Notes under the pieces: model-generated
What the model was told of the DNA's origin: nothing
The model's input: only the letters and a program-made list of their open reading frames with translations
Database searches by the model: none
Translations under genes and position numbers: made by a program
Assembly (NCBI RefSeq): GCF_039531165.1
Contig: NZ_BAAAPN010000034.1
Coordinates: 130,525-194,524, forward strand
From: Nostocoides_A vanveenii
GTDB lineage: Bacteria > Actinomycetota > Actinomycetes > Actinomycetales > Dermatophilaceae
Reading direction: 5' to 3'
DNA: 64,000 bases
Shown: one piece after another, positions 8,113 to 16,737 of the stretch
How the letters are laid out: each line of letters starts with the position of its first letter
Position numbering within the stretch: position 1 is the first letter of the stretch

Positions 8113-8963
8113 TGGCCGTCGTCGACCGCTCCCCGCGCGCCAAGGTCGCGACCGCCGTGCGGTATACCGCGTTGATCCTCGGCGCGATCCTCTTCCTCAT
8201 CCCCTTCTACCTCTTGCTGCGCAATGCGCTGATGTCCGAGCGCGACCTCGGATCGCCGCAGTGGTACTGGGTGCCGCCGTCCTGGCATCCGGAGAATTTC
8301 ACCGCGATCTTCAACGACCCGGCCCTGCCGATGGCCCGCAGCCTGTTCAACTCGGTGGCAATCGCGATCGTCCAGACGCTGGGCGTCCTCGCGCTTTCCG
8401 GCCTCGCCGGCTACGGCCTGGCACGCATCCCGTATCGCTGGTCCAACACGGTCTTCTACCTGATCACGGCGACCTTGCTGATCCCGGCGGCAGTGACCTT
8501 CGTGCCGAGCTTCGTGCTGGTCTCCACCCTCGGATGGGTCTCGACCCTGCGCGGTCTGATCATCCCCGGACTCTTCCAGGCATTGGCGACCTTCCTCTTC
8601 CGCCAGTTCTTCCTCGGCTTCCCCAAGGAGATCGAGGAAGCGGCCTTCCTCGACGGGCTCGGCTACTGGGGAACCTTCTGGCGGGTCGTCGTGCCCAACT
8701 CCTACGGCTTCGCCGCCGCGATCGGAACGATCACCTTCATCGGCTCCTGGAACGCCTTCCTCTGGCCACTGGTCATCGGCCGTGAGCAGACGACCTGGAC
8801 GGTTCAGATCGCCCTGTCGACCTTCCTGACCGCCCAATCGGTGGACCTGTCCCACCTCTTCGCCGCGGCCCTGGTCGCCATCGCCCCCTTGCTGCTGATG
8901 TTCCTCTTCCTGCAACGCTGGATCGTCGAGGGCGTCGAGCGCACGGGCATGGGCGGAGATTAA
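8112..8963 (+). CDS. Sugar ABC transporter permease (MalG type)
   Basis: A 283-residue permease, partner of the preceding MalF-type gene. The EAA motif reads EEAAFLDGLGYWGTFWRVVVP. The ATG lies in TGATG with a GGGGAGG ribosome site just inside the upstream gene; the open frame upstream of this ATG is only the tail of the previous gene in another frame. The operon ends here: a cruciform repeat follows, then the convergent PfkB gene. Confidence 0.9.
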   Translation: MAVVDRSPRAKVATAVRYTALILGAILFLIPFYLLLRNALMSERDLGSPQWYWVPPSWHPENFTAIFNDPALPMARSLFNSVAIAIVQTLGVLALSGLAGYGLARIPYRWSNTVFYLITATLLIPAAVTFVPSFVLVSTLGWVSTLRGLIIPGLFQALATFLFRQFFLGFPKEIEEAAFLDGLGYWGTFWRVVVPNSYGFAAAIGTITFIGSWNAFLWPLVIGREQTTWTVQIALSTFLTAQSVDLSHLFAAALVAIAPLLLMFLFLQRWIVEGVERTGMGGD

Positions 8964-8980
8964 CCCCACGAAGTTCTCCC

Positions 8981-9065
8981 GTCGAGTGGCCGATTCAGCC
9001 CCGTCGAGTGGCCCATGTCGCTTCGCGACCGGGGCCACTCGACGGGGCTGAACCGGCCACTCGAC
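8981..9065. repeat. 22-bp repeat family, copy B: 33-bp-arm cruciform
   Basis: Arms 8981-9013 and 9033-9065 are inverted copies with a single mismatch; each holds one and a half 22-bp units. The loop contains its own small hairpin GTCGC-TTC-GCGAC. Copy F at 56021-56104 has the same structure. It lies between convergent genes and may end both transcripts. Confidence 0.92.
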
Positions 9066-9066
9066 G

Positions 9067-10125
9067 TTNGGCCTCGGGTGGCACCGAGGGCATCAACGCC
9101 TCGAGGAAGCCGAAGCGCCGCAGCACCGACTGGTGATAGGCACTCGGGCACGGATCGGCCGCCCGCGCGTACCACCAGTCGGCGATATCGCCCCAGCCCG
9201 GGGCGGCCAATGACCCGCCGAACTGCTGGATCGCCAGCGAAGAACACAGGCTGGCGAAGTTCAACCGGTCCACCAGCCGCCACCCGGCGAGCGTCCCGAT
9301 GAGCAGCGCCGAGCCGAAGACATCGCCCGCGCCGGTCGGGTCCAGCGCGTCCACCCGCAACGCCGGCACGGAGACCTCCTCGCCGGTCCCCGCATCGATC
9401 GCCAGCGCTCCGTGCGGCCCGTTCGTCACGACCGCCAGCGGAACTCGATCGGCCAGGGCATAGAGCGCCTCCTGAGCCGTCGAGGTCCGGGTATAGGCCA
9501 TCGCCTCGACCGCATTGGGCATGAAGGCATCGCACACCGCAAGCCGGTCGAGCACCTGCTCGCGCCAGGCTTCGGTCGCGTCCCAACCGACGTCCGCGAA
9601 CACCAGCGCACCGGCCGAGCGCGCCCGCCCCACCCAGTCGGGCAACAGTCCGTCCTCGCCATCGCCGAGGTCGACCATGACGGCGCGCGACCGTGGCGGG
9701 TCGGCGATCAGATCCGCCATCGGCACCGGCGCAGGATGACCGTGGGTGACCATGCTCCGGTCGCGGTCGACGGACATCGACACGGTCACCGGACTGTGCC
9801 AGTCGGCAAACCGCCGACTATGTGAGAGGTCGATGTGCTCGCCCTGTTCCATTGTGCGCCAACAGAAGTCGCCGTAGTCGTCCTCACTGAAGGCCGCCGC
9901 CAAAGACGTCCGCAACCCGAGCCGGCGCGCCGCGATGGCAAGGTTGGCGATCCCGCCCGGGCACGAGGCCATCCCGTCGGCCCACTCCTCGGTGCCGGGC
10001 CCGGGTTGCCGGGGGAGGCCGGTGAAGATGATGTCGAGGAAGACCACGCCAGACATGAAGACATCGAACTCTGGGCCGTCGGGGGTGCGTCCCGCGGCCA
10101 GCGGATCGAAGCGGACGTCCGGCAT
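9067..10125 (-). CDS. PfkB-family carbohydrate kinase (stop codon ambiguous)
   Basis: About 352 residues with the PfkB layout: an N-terminal CPGGIANLAIAARRLG glycine-rich sugar-binding region and the C-terminal catalytic signature DPTGAGDVFGSALL with the GAGD anion hole and base Asp. The substrate (sugar or nucleoside) is open; the sugar importer and GH4 neighbours suggest a sugar. The codon at 9067-9069 is NAA because base 9069 is N: with T on this strand it is a TAA stop, otherwise the frame runs into the cruciform to 8995. ATG 10125 has GATAAT six bases upstream. It is divergent from GH4, with 58 bp between the starts. Confidence 0.85.
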
Positions 10126-10183
10126 CGCGCCATTATCCAAGGCCGCGCCGACCACGCCGGGCAAACACGCGATAGTGGTGATC

Positions 10184-11530
10184 GTGAAACTCGCCATCAT
10201 CGGCGGCGGGGGCTTCCGCGTCCCGCTCGTCTACCGCGCGCTGTGCGCCGACACTCACGCGCAACGCATCACGACGGTATGCCTGTATGACGTCGACCCC
10301 CTCCGCCTGGCGGGCATCGCGCACGTCGTGCGCGCCATCGCCGAGCAGTCCGACCGAACGGCATACGGCGATCCGCCGACGATCGAGGTGACCGACAGCA
10401 TCGACGTCGCGCTGGACGGCGCCGACTTCGTCTTCTCCGCAATCCGGGTCGGCGGGCTCGCCGGCCGGGTCGCCGACGAGCGCGTCGCGATCGCGCACGG
10501 CCTGATCGGCCAGGAGACGACCGGGCCGGGGGGGATCGCCTACGGCCTGCGCACGATCCCGGTGGCCCTCGACCTGGCCCGCCGCGTCCGGGGGCTCGCC
10601 CCGAACGCGTGGGTGGTCAACTTCACCAATCCCGCCGGGATGATCACCGAGGCCATGTCGGCGGTCCTTGGCGAGCGGGTCATCGGCATCTGCGACTCTC
10701 CCGTCGGCCTCGCCCGACGCGCGGCCCGGGCGCTCGGCCACGACCTCGGCGACTGCATGATCGACTACTCCGGCCTGAACCACCTCGGTTGGCTCCACCG
10801 CCTGACTATCGACGGCATCGACCGGCTCCCCGACCTGCTCGCCGACGATGCCGCACTCGCTCCGCTGGAGGAGACGCAGATTTTCGGTGCCGACTGGCTC
10901 CGCCTGCTCAGCGCGATCCCGAACGAGTACCTGCACTACTACTATCTGCGGCGCGAGGCCCTCGCCGGTCAGCAGGGCGCGACCCGCGGGGAGTTCCTAC
11001 GCGACCAGCAAGCCGCCTGCTATGCGTTGCTCGCGCCGGTCACCGCGCTCACCACCTGGGAAGCCGTTCTCCGCGAACGCAATTCGACCTATCTCGCCGC
11101 GGCGCGCGGTGAGGGGAATGAGCGCGCGGCCGAAGACCTCGTCAGCGGAGGGTATGAAGGCGTGGCCCTGGAGTTGATGTCGGCTCTGGCCCGCGGTGCG
11201 GATGCCACGCTCATCCTCAACGTGGCAGCCGGCGCCCAACTCGGCCTACCCGCGGACGCCGTTGTCGAAGTGCCCTGTCACGTCGACGCCGGCACGATCA
11301 CCCCGTTGCCCACCTCGCCCTTGACCGGATCGATGCGCGGCCTGGTTGAGCAGGTCAAGGCCGTCGACCGGCTCGCCATCGAGGCGGCGACCACGGGCTC
11401 AGCGCGCGCCGCCGAACTCGCCTTCGCCCAACACCCCCTGGTCGACTCCACCCGCACCGCCGCCACCCTCTTAACCGACTATCGACGCGCCATACCGGCT
11501 CTGGATGCCGTATTCACCGGCCGGACGTGA
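10184..11530 (+). CDS. Glycoside hydrolase family 4 (6-phospho-beta-glucosidase type)
   Basis: A 448-residue NAD-dependent GH4 enzyme. The N-terminal Rossmann loop is AIIGGGGFRVPLVYRAL. ETTGPGGIAYGLRTIP, NFTNPAGMITEAM, GICDSPVGLARRA (metal-ligand Cys) and SGLNHLGWLHR (metal-ligand His) are the conserved NAD/Mn sites. GH4 enzymes cleave glycosides by transient oxidation at C3. The closest match in style is 6-phospho-beta-glucosidase, yet the neighbouring importer is ABC-type and not PTS, so the substrate may be phosphorylated by the adjacent PfkB kinase or be unphosphorylated. The start could also be GTG 10175 or 10178. Confidence 0.88.
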   Translation: MKLAIIGGGGFRVPLVYRALCADTHAQRITTVCLYDVDPLRLAGIAHVVRAIAEQSDRTAYGDPPTIEVTDSIDVALDGADFVFSAIRVGGLAGRVADERVAIAHGLIGQETTGPGGIAYGLRTIPVALDLARRVRGLAPNAWVVNFTNPAGMITEAMSAVLGERVIGICDSPVGLARRAARALGHDLGDCMIDYSGLNHLGWLHRLTIDGIDRLPDLLADDAALAPLEETQIFGADWLRLLSAIPNEYLHYYYLRREALAGQQGATRGEFLRDQQAACYALLAPVTALTTWEAVLRERNSTYLAAARGEGNERAAEDLVSGGYEGVALELMSALARGADATLILNVAAGAQLGLPADAVVEVPCHVDAGTITPLPTSPLTGSMRGLVEQVKAVDRLAIEAATTGSARAAELAFAQHPLVDSTRTAATLLTDYRRAIPALDAVFTGRT

Positions 11531-11703
11531 CCGACGTCATCCGGGCGATACCCGCGGTACCGGGAAATTTCGCCGAACCGGCCCACACCAGGCCCTTCTC
11601 CGGGTAACCTCACTCCTACCAGTCGGCCTGGGCCTTACCCCCTGCCGCCCAGGCCGGCTGGCTCATCCGAGAATCCCTCGCCACTCGCCCCGCCCCATGC
11701 GTC

Positions 11704-12596
11704 GTGGGGCCTCAGACCGCCCCCACGACCGCAAGACGAGCACCGGGCGAGGTGCGTGGCGTCATCGACGCGCACAGCCATCCCTTCTCCAATGAGGGAT
11801 TCGGTGGTGGCCTGTTCTGCGGCGCGACCTTCAGCACTGCGGGGATCGCCGACGCGCTCAAGGACTGCCCCACCCATTACCCCGACGGCCGAGGCGCTCT
11901 CCTGGAGAATGTCACCAAGGGCGCCGACCCGTTCGCCCCGCACGACCCCGTCGGCTACCCGACCTTCGCCGACTGGCCCGCGCACAACTCGCTGACGCAC
12001 CAGCAAATGTATGACCAGTGGGTCGAGCGGGCCTGGCGCGGCGGGCAGCGCGTGCTCGTCGCCGACCTGGTGAGCAACAGCGCCTTCTGCATGCTCTTCT
12101 CGCAGAAATACGCCTGCGACGACATGTCCAATGTCCGCCGTCAGGCTCAGACGGCCTACGACCTGCAGGCGTATGTCGATCAACTCGCGGGCGGCACCGG
12201 TCAACCTCGCGGCCGGCCGTGCCGCGACCGCCAGCTCGACGCAATGGTCGCTCTCCGGCAGCTTCGTGCCAGGCAAAGGCCAGCGAGGGGTCGGGGACGA
12301 CTCGGTGGGCGAGCGCGCGGAGCGACCGCCAGTGGTGGCGCGTCAATCTCGGCGCCGCGCGGCAGGTGGGCCGTGTCGCCATCGACTGGGAAACGGCATA
12401 CGCAAAGGCCTATCGCATCGAGACGTCGCTCGACGGATCGCCGTGGAGCACAGCGGCTTCCGTGACCGGCGGGCGGGGCGGCACCCATGTCTCGGCCTTT
12501 GCGCCGTGATCGGCGCGCTACGTCCGCGTAGTCATGACGGCGCGCGCCACGGGATCCGGCCATTCGATGTATGAGGTGAATGTTCAAGCCCGTTGA
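11704..12596 (+). pseudogene. Decayed secreted protein with F5/8 type C (discoidin) domain
   Basis: Three frames each hold part of one protein. Frame 1 (from about 11704) encodes VIDAHSHPFSNEGFGGG, resembling the start of an amidohydrolase/dipeptidase-like domain, up to about 12200. Frame 2 then gives NLAAGRAATASSTQWS, the start of a discoidin domain, and frame 3 continues WWRVNLGAARQVGRVAIDW to 12509, where a TGA interrupts; the same frame goes on with ARYVRVVMTARATGSG to TGA 12594-12596. The catalytic core expected between the two domains is missing. So at least two frameshifts, one stop and one deletion are needed. Nothing else is seen in 11531-11703. Confidence 0.8.
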
Positions 12597-12768
12597 GTCA
12601 AACCCTTGTCGGCACCGCAAACGTCACGACCGCGAGTTGCCCCGTCGGCGAACCCTGGCGCACTGGTGAGCCGCCGGCCCGGGCCGCTCGCTCGGGCGGC
12701 AACACGGGCCCGGATCCGTCTGGTCGCCATGAGGCCTATTGAGCAACGCCGGGCGGAGTGGGGCGAGC
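12597..12768. other. Intergenic stretch, no feature seen
   Basis: 172 bp between the discoidin pseudogene and the DinB gene; GC-rich, without a convincing ORF. It may hold further remnants of the decayed gene. Confidence 0.4.
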
Positions 12769-13308
12769 CTAGGGCGGGGCGCCCTCGCCGACCAGGCCGT
12801 CGATCGACTCGCGGATCAGGTCGGCATGGCCGGTGTGCCGCGCATACTCCTCGATCAGGTCGAGCATCACCCGGCGCAGGTTGAAGGGCTCGCCACCACC
12901 GGAGTCGGCGACCAGCCGGTCTAGCCCACCGTCCGCGAGCGCCTCCTGCGTCGCCGACTCGGAGCGCGCCACGGCGGCGAGCCAGAGCTCTTGGAGTTCA
13001 TCGGGAGTGTCCAGCGCCGATGACTCGAAATCCCAGTTCGCGTTCTCCGCCAACGGCGCCCAGACCACCGGGTAGTCGCGGCCCATCAGCTGATGGGTGA
13101 AGTAGTGATCCTCGACGAGGGCCAGGTGCTTGACCAGACCGGCGAGGGTCAGCGTCGACGGTGGCAGCGTGCGGTTCATCGCCGCGTGGTCGAGGCCGAA
13201 AGATTTCCAGGCGAACGTGCGCCGGTTGCGGTGCAGGATCACCAGCAGCGCCTCGACCTCAGCGGGTGCGGCCGGGATGTCGCGCGGCGGCAGGATGGGG
13301 TCGCTCAT
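12769..13308 (-). CDS. DinB/DUF664 family protein
   Basis: A 179-residue four-helix-bundle type protein. LVKHLALVEDHYFTHQLMG and EEYARHTGHADLIRESIDG carry the spaced His residues expected as metal ligands in DUF664/DinB proteins, some of which are thiol (bacillithiol or mycothiol) transferases. The ATG overlaps the tag stop by four bases (ATGA), so the two form one transcript. A detoxification or thiol-transfer role is inferred from the family only. Confidence 0.82.
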   Translation of the reverse strand: MSDPILPPRDIPAAPAEVEALLVILHRNRRTFAWKSFGLDHAAMNRTLPPSTLTLAGLVKHLALVEDHYFTHQLMGRDYPVVWAPLAENANWDFESSALDTPDELQELWLAAVARSESATQEALADGGLDRLVADSGGGEPFNLRRVMLDLIEEYARHTGHADLIRESIDGLVGEGAPP

Positions 13309-13925
13309 CCGCTCACGCTATCGGGATAGGGCGGCCACACGCCCGAAGTCCCGCGGCGGTGGCTGTCAAGAAGGTGCGTGTCGACGATGCCGATAGCTTC
13401 CATGAGCGCGAACATCGTGGTGGGGCCGACATGCGCAAAACCCTTGGACTTCAAGGCTTTCGAGAGTGCCGTGGACTCTAAGGACTGAGTCGGCACCTCA
13501 GCCTGCGTGCGTGGCGCGGGGGTTGTCGCGGGCCGGAAGGACCAGACGAAGTCGGCCAAGCCGCCGGCGGCGCGCAGGGCGATGGTGGCCCGGGCGTTGG
13601 CGATGGTCGCGTCGATCTTGCGGCGGTTGCGGACGATTCCCGCGTCCGCCATCAGGCGCGCCACGTCCGAATCCCCGTATGCAGCAACCCGCTCCGGGTC
13701 AAAGCCATCGAATGCCGCGCGGAAGGCCGGGCGCTTGCGCAGGATCGTCGCCCAGGACAGGCCGGACTGAAAGGCCTCCAGCGTCAGGCGCTCGAAGACC
13801 CCGCGCTCGTCCCGGACGGGCATGCCCCACTCGGCGTCGTAGTAGGCCTGCAGCAGCGGATCGATCGCCGCCCAGGCCGGTCGTGCCAGACCGTCCTGGC
13901 CGATGATCATGCCGGTCGCTGCCAT
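13305..13925 (-). CDS. tag: DNA-3-methyladenine glycosylase I
   Basis: A 206-residue Tag protein, near the usual length. YYDAEWGMPVRDERGVFE, LEAFQSGLSWATILRKRPAF, GIVRNRRKIDATIANA and KGFAHVGPTTMFALMEAIG are the conserved blocks, including the Glu and Trp of the base pocket; the usual zinc-binding C-terminal His (HLLDSHRR) is present. The N-terminal Cys ligand of E. coli Tag is not evident. It removes 3-methyladenine from DNA. CAGACT seven bases before ATG 13925 suggests a leaderless start. An ogt gene lies just upstream on the same strand. Confidence 0.9.
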   Translation of the reverse strand: MAATGMIIGQDGLARPAWAAIDPLLQAYYDAEWGMPVRDERGVFERLTLEAFQSGLSWATILRKRPAFRAAFDGFDPERVAAYGDSDVARLMADAGIVRNRRKIDATIANARATIALRAAGGLADFVWSFRPATTPAPRTQAEVPTQSLESTALSKALKSKGFAHVGPTTMFALMEAIGIVDTHLLDSHRRGTSGVWPPYPDSVSG

Positions 13926-13985
13926 GGAGCCAAGTCTGCCCGACGCGCCGAGCGACTGCCTTCGAGCGACACCGAGGTCAGCGCC

Positions 13986-14507
13986 TCAGAACAGCCGCCC
14001 CTCGACGTCCGCGGCGGGCCGCTCGAGCTCGAGCAGGAAGCGCTTACGGTCCAACCCGCCCGCATACCCAGTCAGCGAGCCGTCGGCGCCGATCACCCGG
14101 TGACACGGCACGACGATGCTGAGCGGGTTGGCACCATTGGCGGCGCCCACCGCTTGCGCGGCGCCGGGACGACCAATCGCCTTGGCGAGATCGCCATAAG
14201 ACCGGGTCTCGCCATACGGAATTTGGCGCAGTTGCGCCCAGACCGACTGCTGGAACTGATCACCACGGGGCGCGAGTGGCAGGTCGAAGACCCGGCGATC
14301 ACCGGCAAAATACTCCCCCAGCTGGCGGGCGGCATCACCGAATAACCCACTGCTGGAGACCAGCTCGCCGAAGTCCGGCAACCGGTCGCGCCGGCGGTGG
14401 ATGGCGAAATAGATCCCGGTCAGGGCCGCGTCCTCGGCGACCAGGGTCAATGCCCCGACCGGAGAGTCGATGACGGTATGGACGGGCACACTCACGGCGA
14501 CAGTCAT
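13986..14507 (-). CDS. ogt: Methylated-DNA--protein-cysteine methyltransferase
   Basis: A 173-residue suicide alkyltransferase. The active-site motif IVVPCHRVIG holds the acceptor Cys135, preceded by FQQSVWAQLRQIPYGETRSYG and QAVGAANGANPL (helix-turn-helix and asparagine hinge), followed by GYAGGLDRKRFLLELE. It transfers O6-alkyl groups from guanine to itself. ATG 14507 begins MTVAVSVPVHTVIDSP, in line with Ogt proteins; the open frame continues upstream to 14591. The gene is divergent from fur and upstream of tag, so alkylation repair genes cluster here. Confidence 0.93.
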   Translation of the reverse strand: MTVAVSVPVHTVIDSPVGALTLVAEDAALTGIYFAIHRRRDRLPDFGELVSSSGLFGDAARQLGEYFAGDRRVFDLPLAPRGDQFQQSVWAQLRQIPYGETRSYGDLAKAIGRPGAAQAVGAANGANPLSIVVPCHRVIGADGSLTGYAGGLDRKRFLLELERPAADVEGRLF

Positions 14508-14577
14508 ACCAGGCAGTCGTCTCGGGCGGATCGAATGTGAGCCTCGCCATGAGACGAGATGCCAGTCATTCCAACTC

Positions 14578-14606
14578 TTGACTTGTTCCATTCTTGTGGC
14601 CAGGAT
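14578..14606 (+). promoter_or_regulatory. Promoter of the fur-catalase pair
   Basis: TTGACT (14578-14583) and CAGGAT (14601-14606) are spaced 17 bp, which puts the transcript start at about the ATG at 14614. The flanking stretch, AT-rich for this genome (CATTCCAACTCTTGAC), would be a natural site for Fur-family autoregulation, but I cannot define an operator. Confidence 0.5.
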
Positions 14607-14613
14607 GGAGGCG

Positions 14614-15060
14614 ATGACCTATCCCCTCGGCACCGAACCCGCCACCGCGCTGCGCGGCGCGGGCTTGCGCGTGACGGCGCCGCGGGTGGCGACGCTGCAC
14701 GAGTTGGCGGCGCTCGCTCATACGGACGTGGACGGCCTAACGACGGCGGTCCGCTCCCGCCTCGGCGGGGTGTCGACCCAGGCGATCTATGACGTGCTCC
14801 GCGTTCTGACGGACGCGGGCCTGGTGCGCCGTATCGAGCCGGCCGGCTCCCCCGCCCTGTTCGAGATCGACAGCGGCGACAATCACCACCACCTCGTATG
14901 CCGTGGCTGCGGCACCCTGCTCGACGTCCCCTGCGCGGTCGGCGAGCGAGGCTGCCTCGAGCCGGCGACCGACCATGGTTTCGTCATCGACGAAGCCGAG
15001 GTCGTCTTCTGGGGCTATTGCCCCGCGTGCCAACAGATTTCCCCACCAACCAGCAACTAG
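14614..15060 (+). CDS. Fur-family regulator (CatR/FurA type)
   Basis: A 148-residue Fur protein: winged-helix part with RVTAPRVATLHELAAL and LGGVSTQAIYDVLRVLTDAGL, then a metal-binding part with NHHHLVCRGCGTLLDVPC and the C-terminal YCPACQQ, giving two CxxC zinc pairs. It sits 37 bp before a catalase gene on the same strand, the arrangement of peroxide-sensing CatR/FurA regulators, so it probably represses catalase until oxidised. ATG 14614 fits a leaderless transcript; ATG 14605 (three residues longer) is in frame too. Confidence 0.88.
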   Translation: MTYPLGTEPATALRGAGLRVTAPRVATLHELAALAHTDVDGLTTAVRSRLGGVSTQAIYDVLRVLTDAGLVRRIEPAGSPALFEIDSGDNHHHLVCRGCGTLLDVPCAVGERGCLEPATDHGFVIDEAEVVFWGYCPACQQISPPTSN

Positions 15061-15097
15061 AAGTCGGGGCAGAAGCCCTGGCAAGGAGGTCCACGCA

Positions 15098-16639
15098 ATG
15101 TCTGTCGCAGGTCCCCGGCAAGAGTCGGGCAACACCAAGCCACTGACCACCGTCGCCGGCGCGCCGGTCTGGGAGAACCAGAACAGCATCACGGCCGGCG
15201 CCCGCGGCCCGATGCTCCTGCAGGACGTCTGGTTCCTGGAGAAGCTCGCCCACTTCGACCGCGAGGTCATCCCCGAGCGCCGCATGCACGCCAAGGGGTC
15301 GGGCGCCTATGGCACCTTCACGGTGACCAATGACATCTCGAAGTTCACCAGCGCCTCCATCTTCTCGGGAGTCGGGAAGCAGACCGAACTCTTCGTGCGG
15401 TTCTCGACCGTCGCGGGTGAGCGCGGCGCGGCGGATGCCGAGCGCGACATCCGCGGTTTCGCGGTGAAGTTCTACACCGATCAGGGCAACTGGGACATCG
15501 TCGGCAACAACACGCCGGTCTTCTTCTTCCGGGACTCCTTGAAGTTCCCCGATCTCAACCACGCCGTCAAGCGCGACCCCAAGACCAACCTGCGCAATGC
15601 CGAGAACAACTGGGACTTCTGGACAAATCTGCCCGAGGCTCTGCACCAGGTCACCATCGTGATGTCGGACCGCGGCATTCCCGCGGACTACCGGTTCATG
15701 AACGGCTTCTCCAGCCACACGTACTCCTTCTACAACGCCGCGGGCGAGCGCTACTGGGTCAAGTTCCACCACCGCGCACAGCAAGGGTTGAAGAACCTGA
15801 CCGATGCGCAGGCCGCGGCCATCATTGCCGGCGACCGCGAGTCGAGCCAGCGGGCGCTCTTCGACGCCATCGAGGCCGGCGACTTCCCCAAGTGGAAGCT
15901 CTACGTGCAGATCATGCCGGAGACGGATGCCGAGAACTACCGCTTCCACCCCTTCGACCTGACCAAGGTCTGGCTGAAGGAGGACTACCCGCTGATCGAG
16001 GTCGGCGAGTGGGAGCTGAACCGCAACGCGGAGAACTACCACGCCGAAGTAGAGCAGTCGGCCTTCTCGCCCGCGAATGTCGTTCCAGGCATTGGCTTTT
16101 CACCTGACCGTATGCTGCAAGGCCGCCTGTTCTCCTATGGCGACGCTCAGCGTTACCGGCTCGGCGTCAACCACCACCAGATCCCGGTCAACTCCCCCAA
16201 GGGTGCGCCCGGGACCAACTCCTACCACCGCGATGGCGCGATGCGCATTCACTCGGAGGCGACGCCGGGCATCGAACCGAACAGCTACGACCGGTGGGCG
16301 GAGCAGCCGCAGTTCCGCGAGCCCCCGCTGCGGATCGACCCGCTCGCGGACCGCTTCAACTTCCGCGAGGACGACGACGACTACTTCACCCAGCCGGGGA
16401 TGCTCTTCCGCTCCTTCACTCCGGAGCAGCAGCAGCGGCTCTTCGAGAACACCGCGCGCGCGATCAGCGGTGCCTCCCAGGAGACCATCGACCGCCACAT
16501 CGGCAACTGCACCAAGGCCGACCCGGCCTATGGCGAGGGTGTCTCGGCAGCCATCAAGGCGCTGGACGCCGGGGAGGCCCCGAAGGCTGGCACCGACGGC
16601 CTGGAGTCCGGCCCGGACTTCGACGGCGACCTCCTCTGA
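15098..16639 (+). CDS. katA: Monofunctional haem catalase
   Basis: A 513-residue clade-3-like small-subunit catalase. The distal His is in ERRMHAKGSGAYG (H64), Asn is in the GNWDIVGNNTPVFFFRD region, and the proximal haem Tyr is in RLFSYGDAQRYRLG. A strong AAGGAGGT at 15083-15090 with seven-base spacing fixes ATG 15098, well inside the longer open frame. Codon use is strongly biased to C-ending codons, and the GTATGCC motif common elsewhere is absent, in keeping with high expression. Regulation by the upstream Fur protein is inferred from adjacency. Confidence 0.96.
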   Translation: MSVAGPRQESGNTKPLTTVAGAPVWENQNSITAGARGPMLLQDVWFLEKLAHFDREVIPERRMHAKGSGAYGTFTVTNDISKFTSASIFSGVGKQTELFVRFSTVAGERGAADAERDIRGFAVKFYTDQGNWDIVGNNTPVFFFRDSLKFPDLNHAVKRDPKTNLRNAENNWDFWTNLPEALHQVTIVMSDRGIPADYRFMNGFSSHTYSFYNAAGERYWVKFHHRAQQGLKNLTDAQAAAIIAGDRESSQRALFDAIEAGDFPKWKLYVQIMPETDAENYRFHPFDLTKVWLKEDYPLIEVGEWELNRNAENYHAEVEQSAFSPANVVPGIGFSPDRMLQGRLFSYGDAQRYRLGVNHHQIPVNSPKGAPGTNSYHRDGAMRIHSEATPGIEPNSYDRWAEQPQFREPPLRIDPLADRFNFREDDDDYFTQPGMLFRSFTPEQQQRLFENTARAISGASQETIDRHIGNCTKADPAYGEGVSAAIKALDAGEAPKAGTDGLESGPDFDGDLL

Positions 16640-16655
16640 GCGCCGCCCCTGACCC

Positions 16656-16737
16656 TAAACCCTGCTAACACACCTTAGGTGTCCTCCAACACGGTAGACC
16701 CTGCTGGAGGACACCTAACGTGTGTTAGCAGCGTTTA
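16656..16737. terminator. Long palindrome between convergent genes, copy 1
   Basis: Arms 16662-16688 and 16705-16731 are 27-bp inverted copies with one mismatch; TAAAC/GTTTA extend the stem outside. The right edge includes the stop codon of the convergent thioesterase gene. A related element lies at 41012-41095, also between convergent genes. A bidirectional terminator is the likely role. Confidence 0.85.

Noticed and set aside
8981..9065. Insertion sequence ends
   Set aside because: The inverted repeats flank only 19 bp with no transposase; the same structure recurs at 56021 as a small element.
12131..12574. Independent small gene in the discoidin region
   Set aside because: It is one of three frames that together spell a single decayed F5/8 type C domain.
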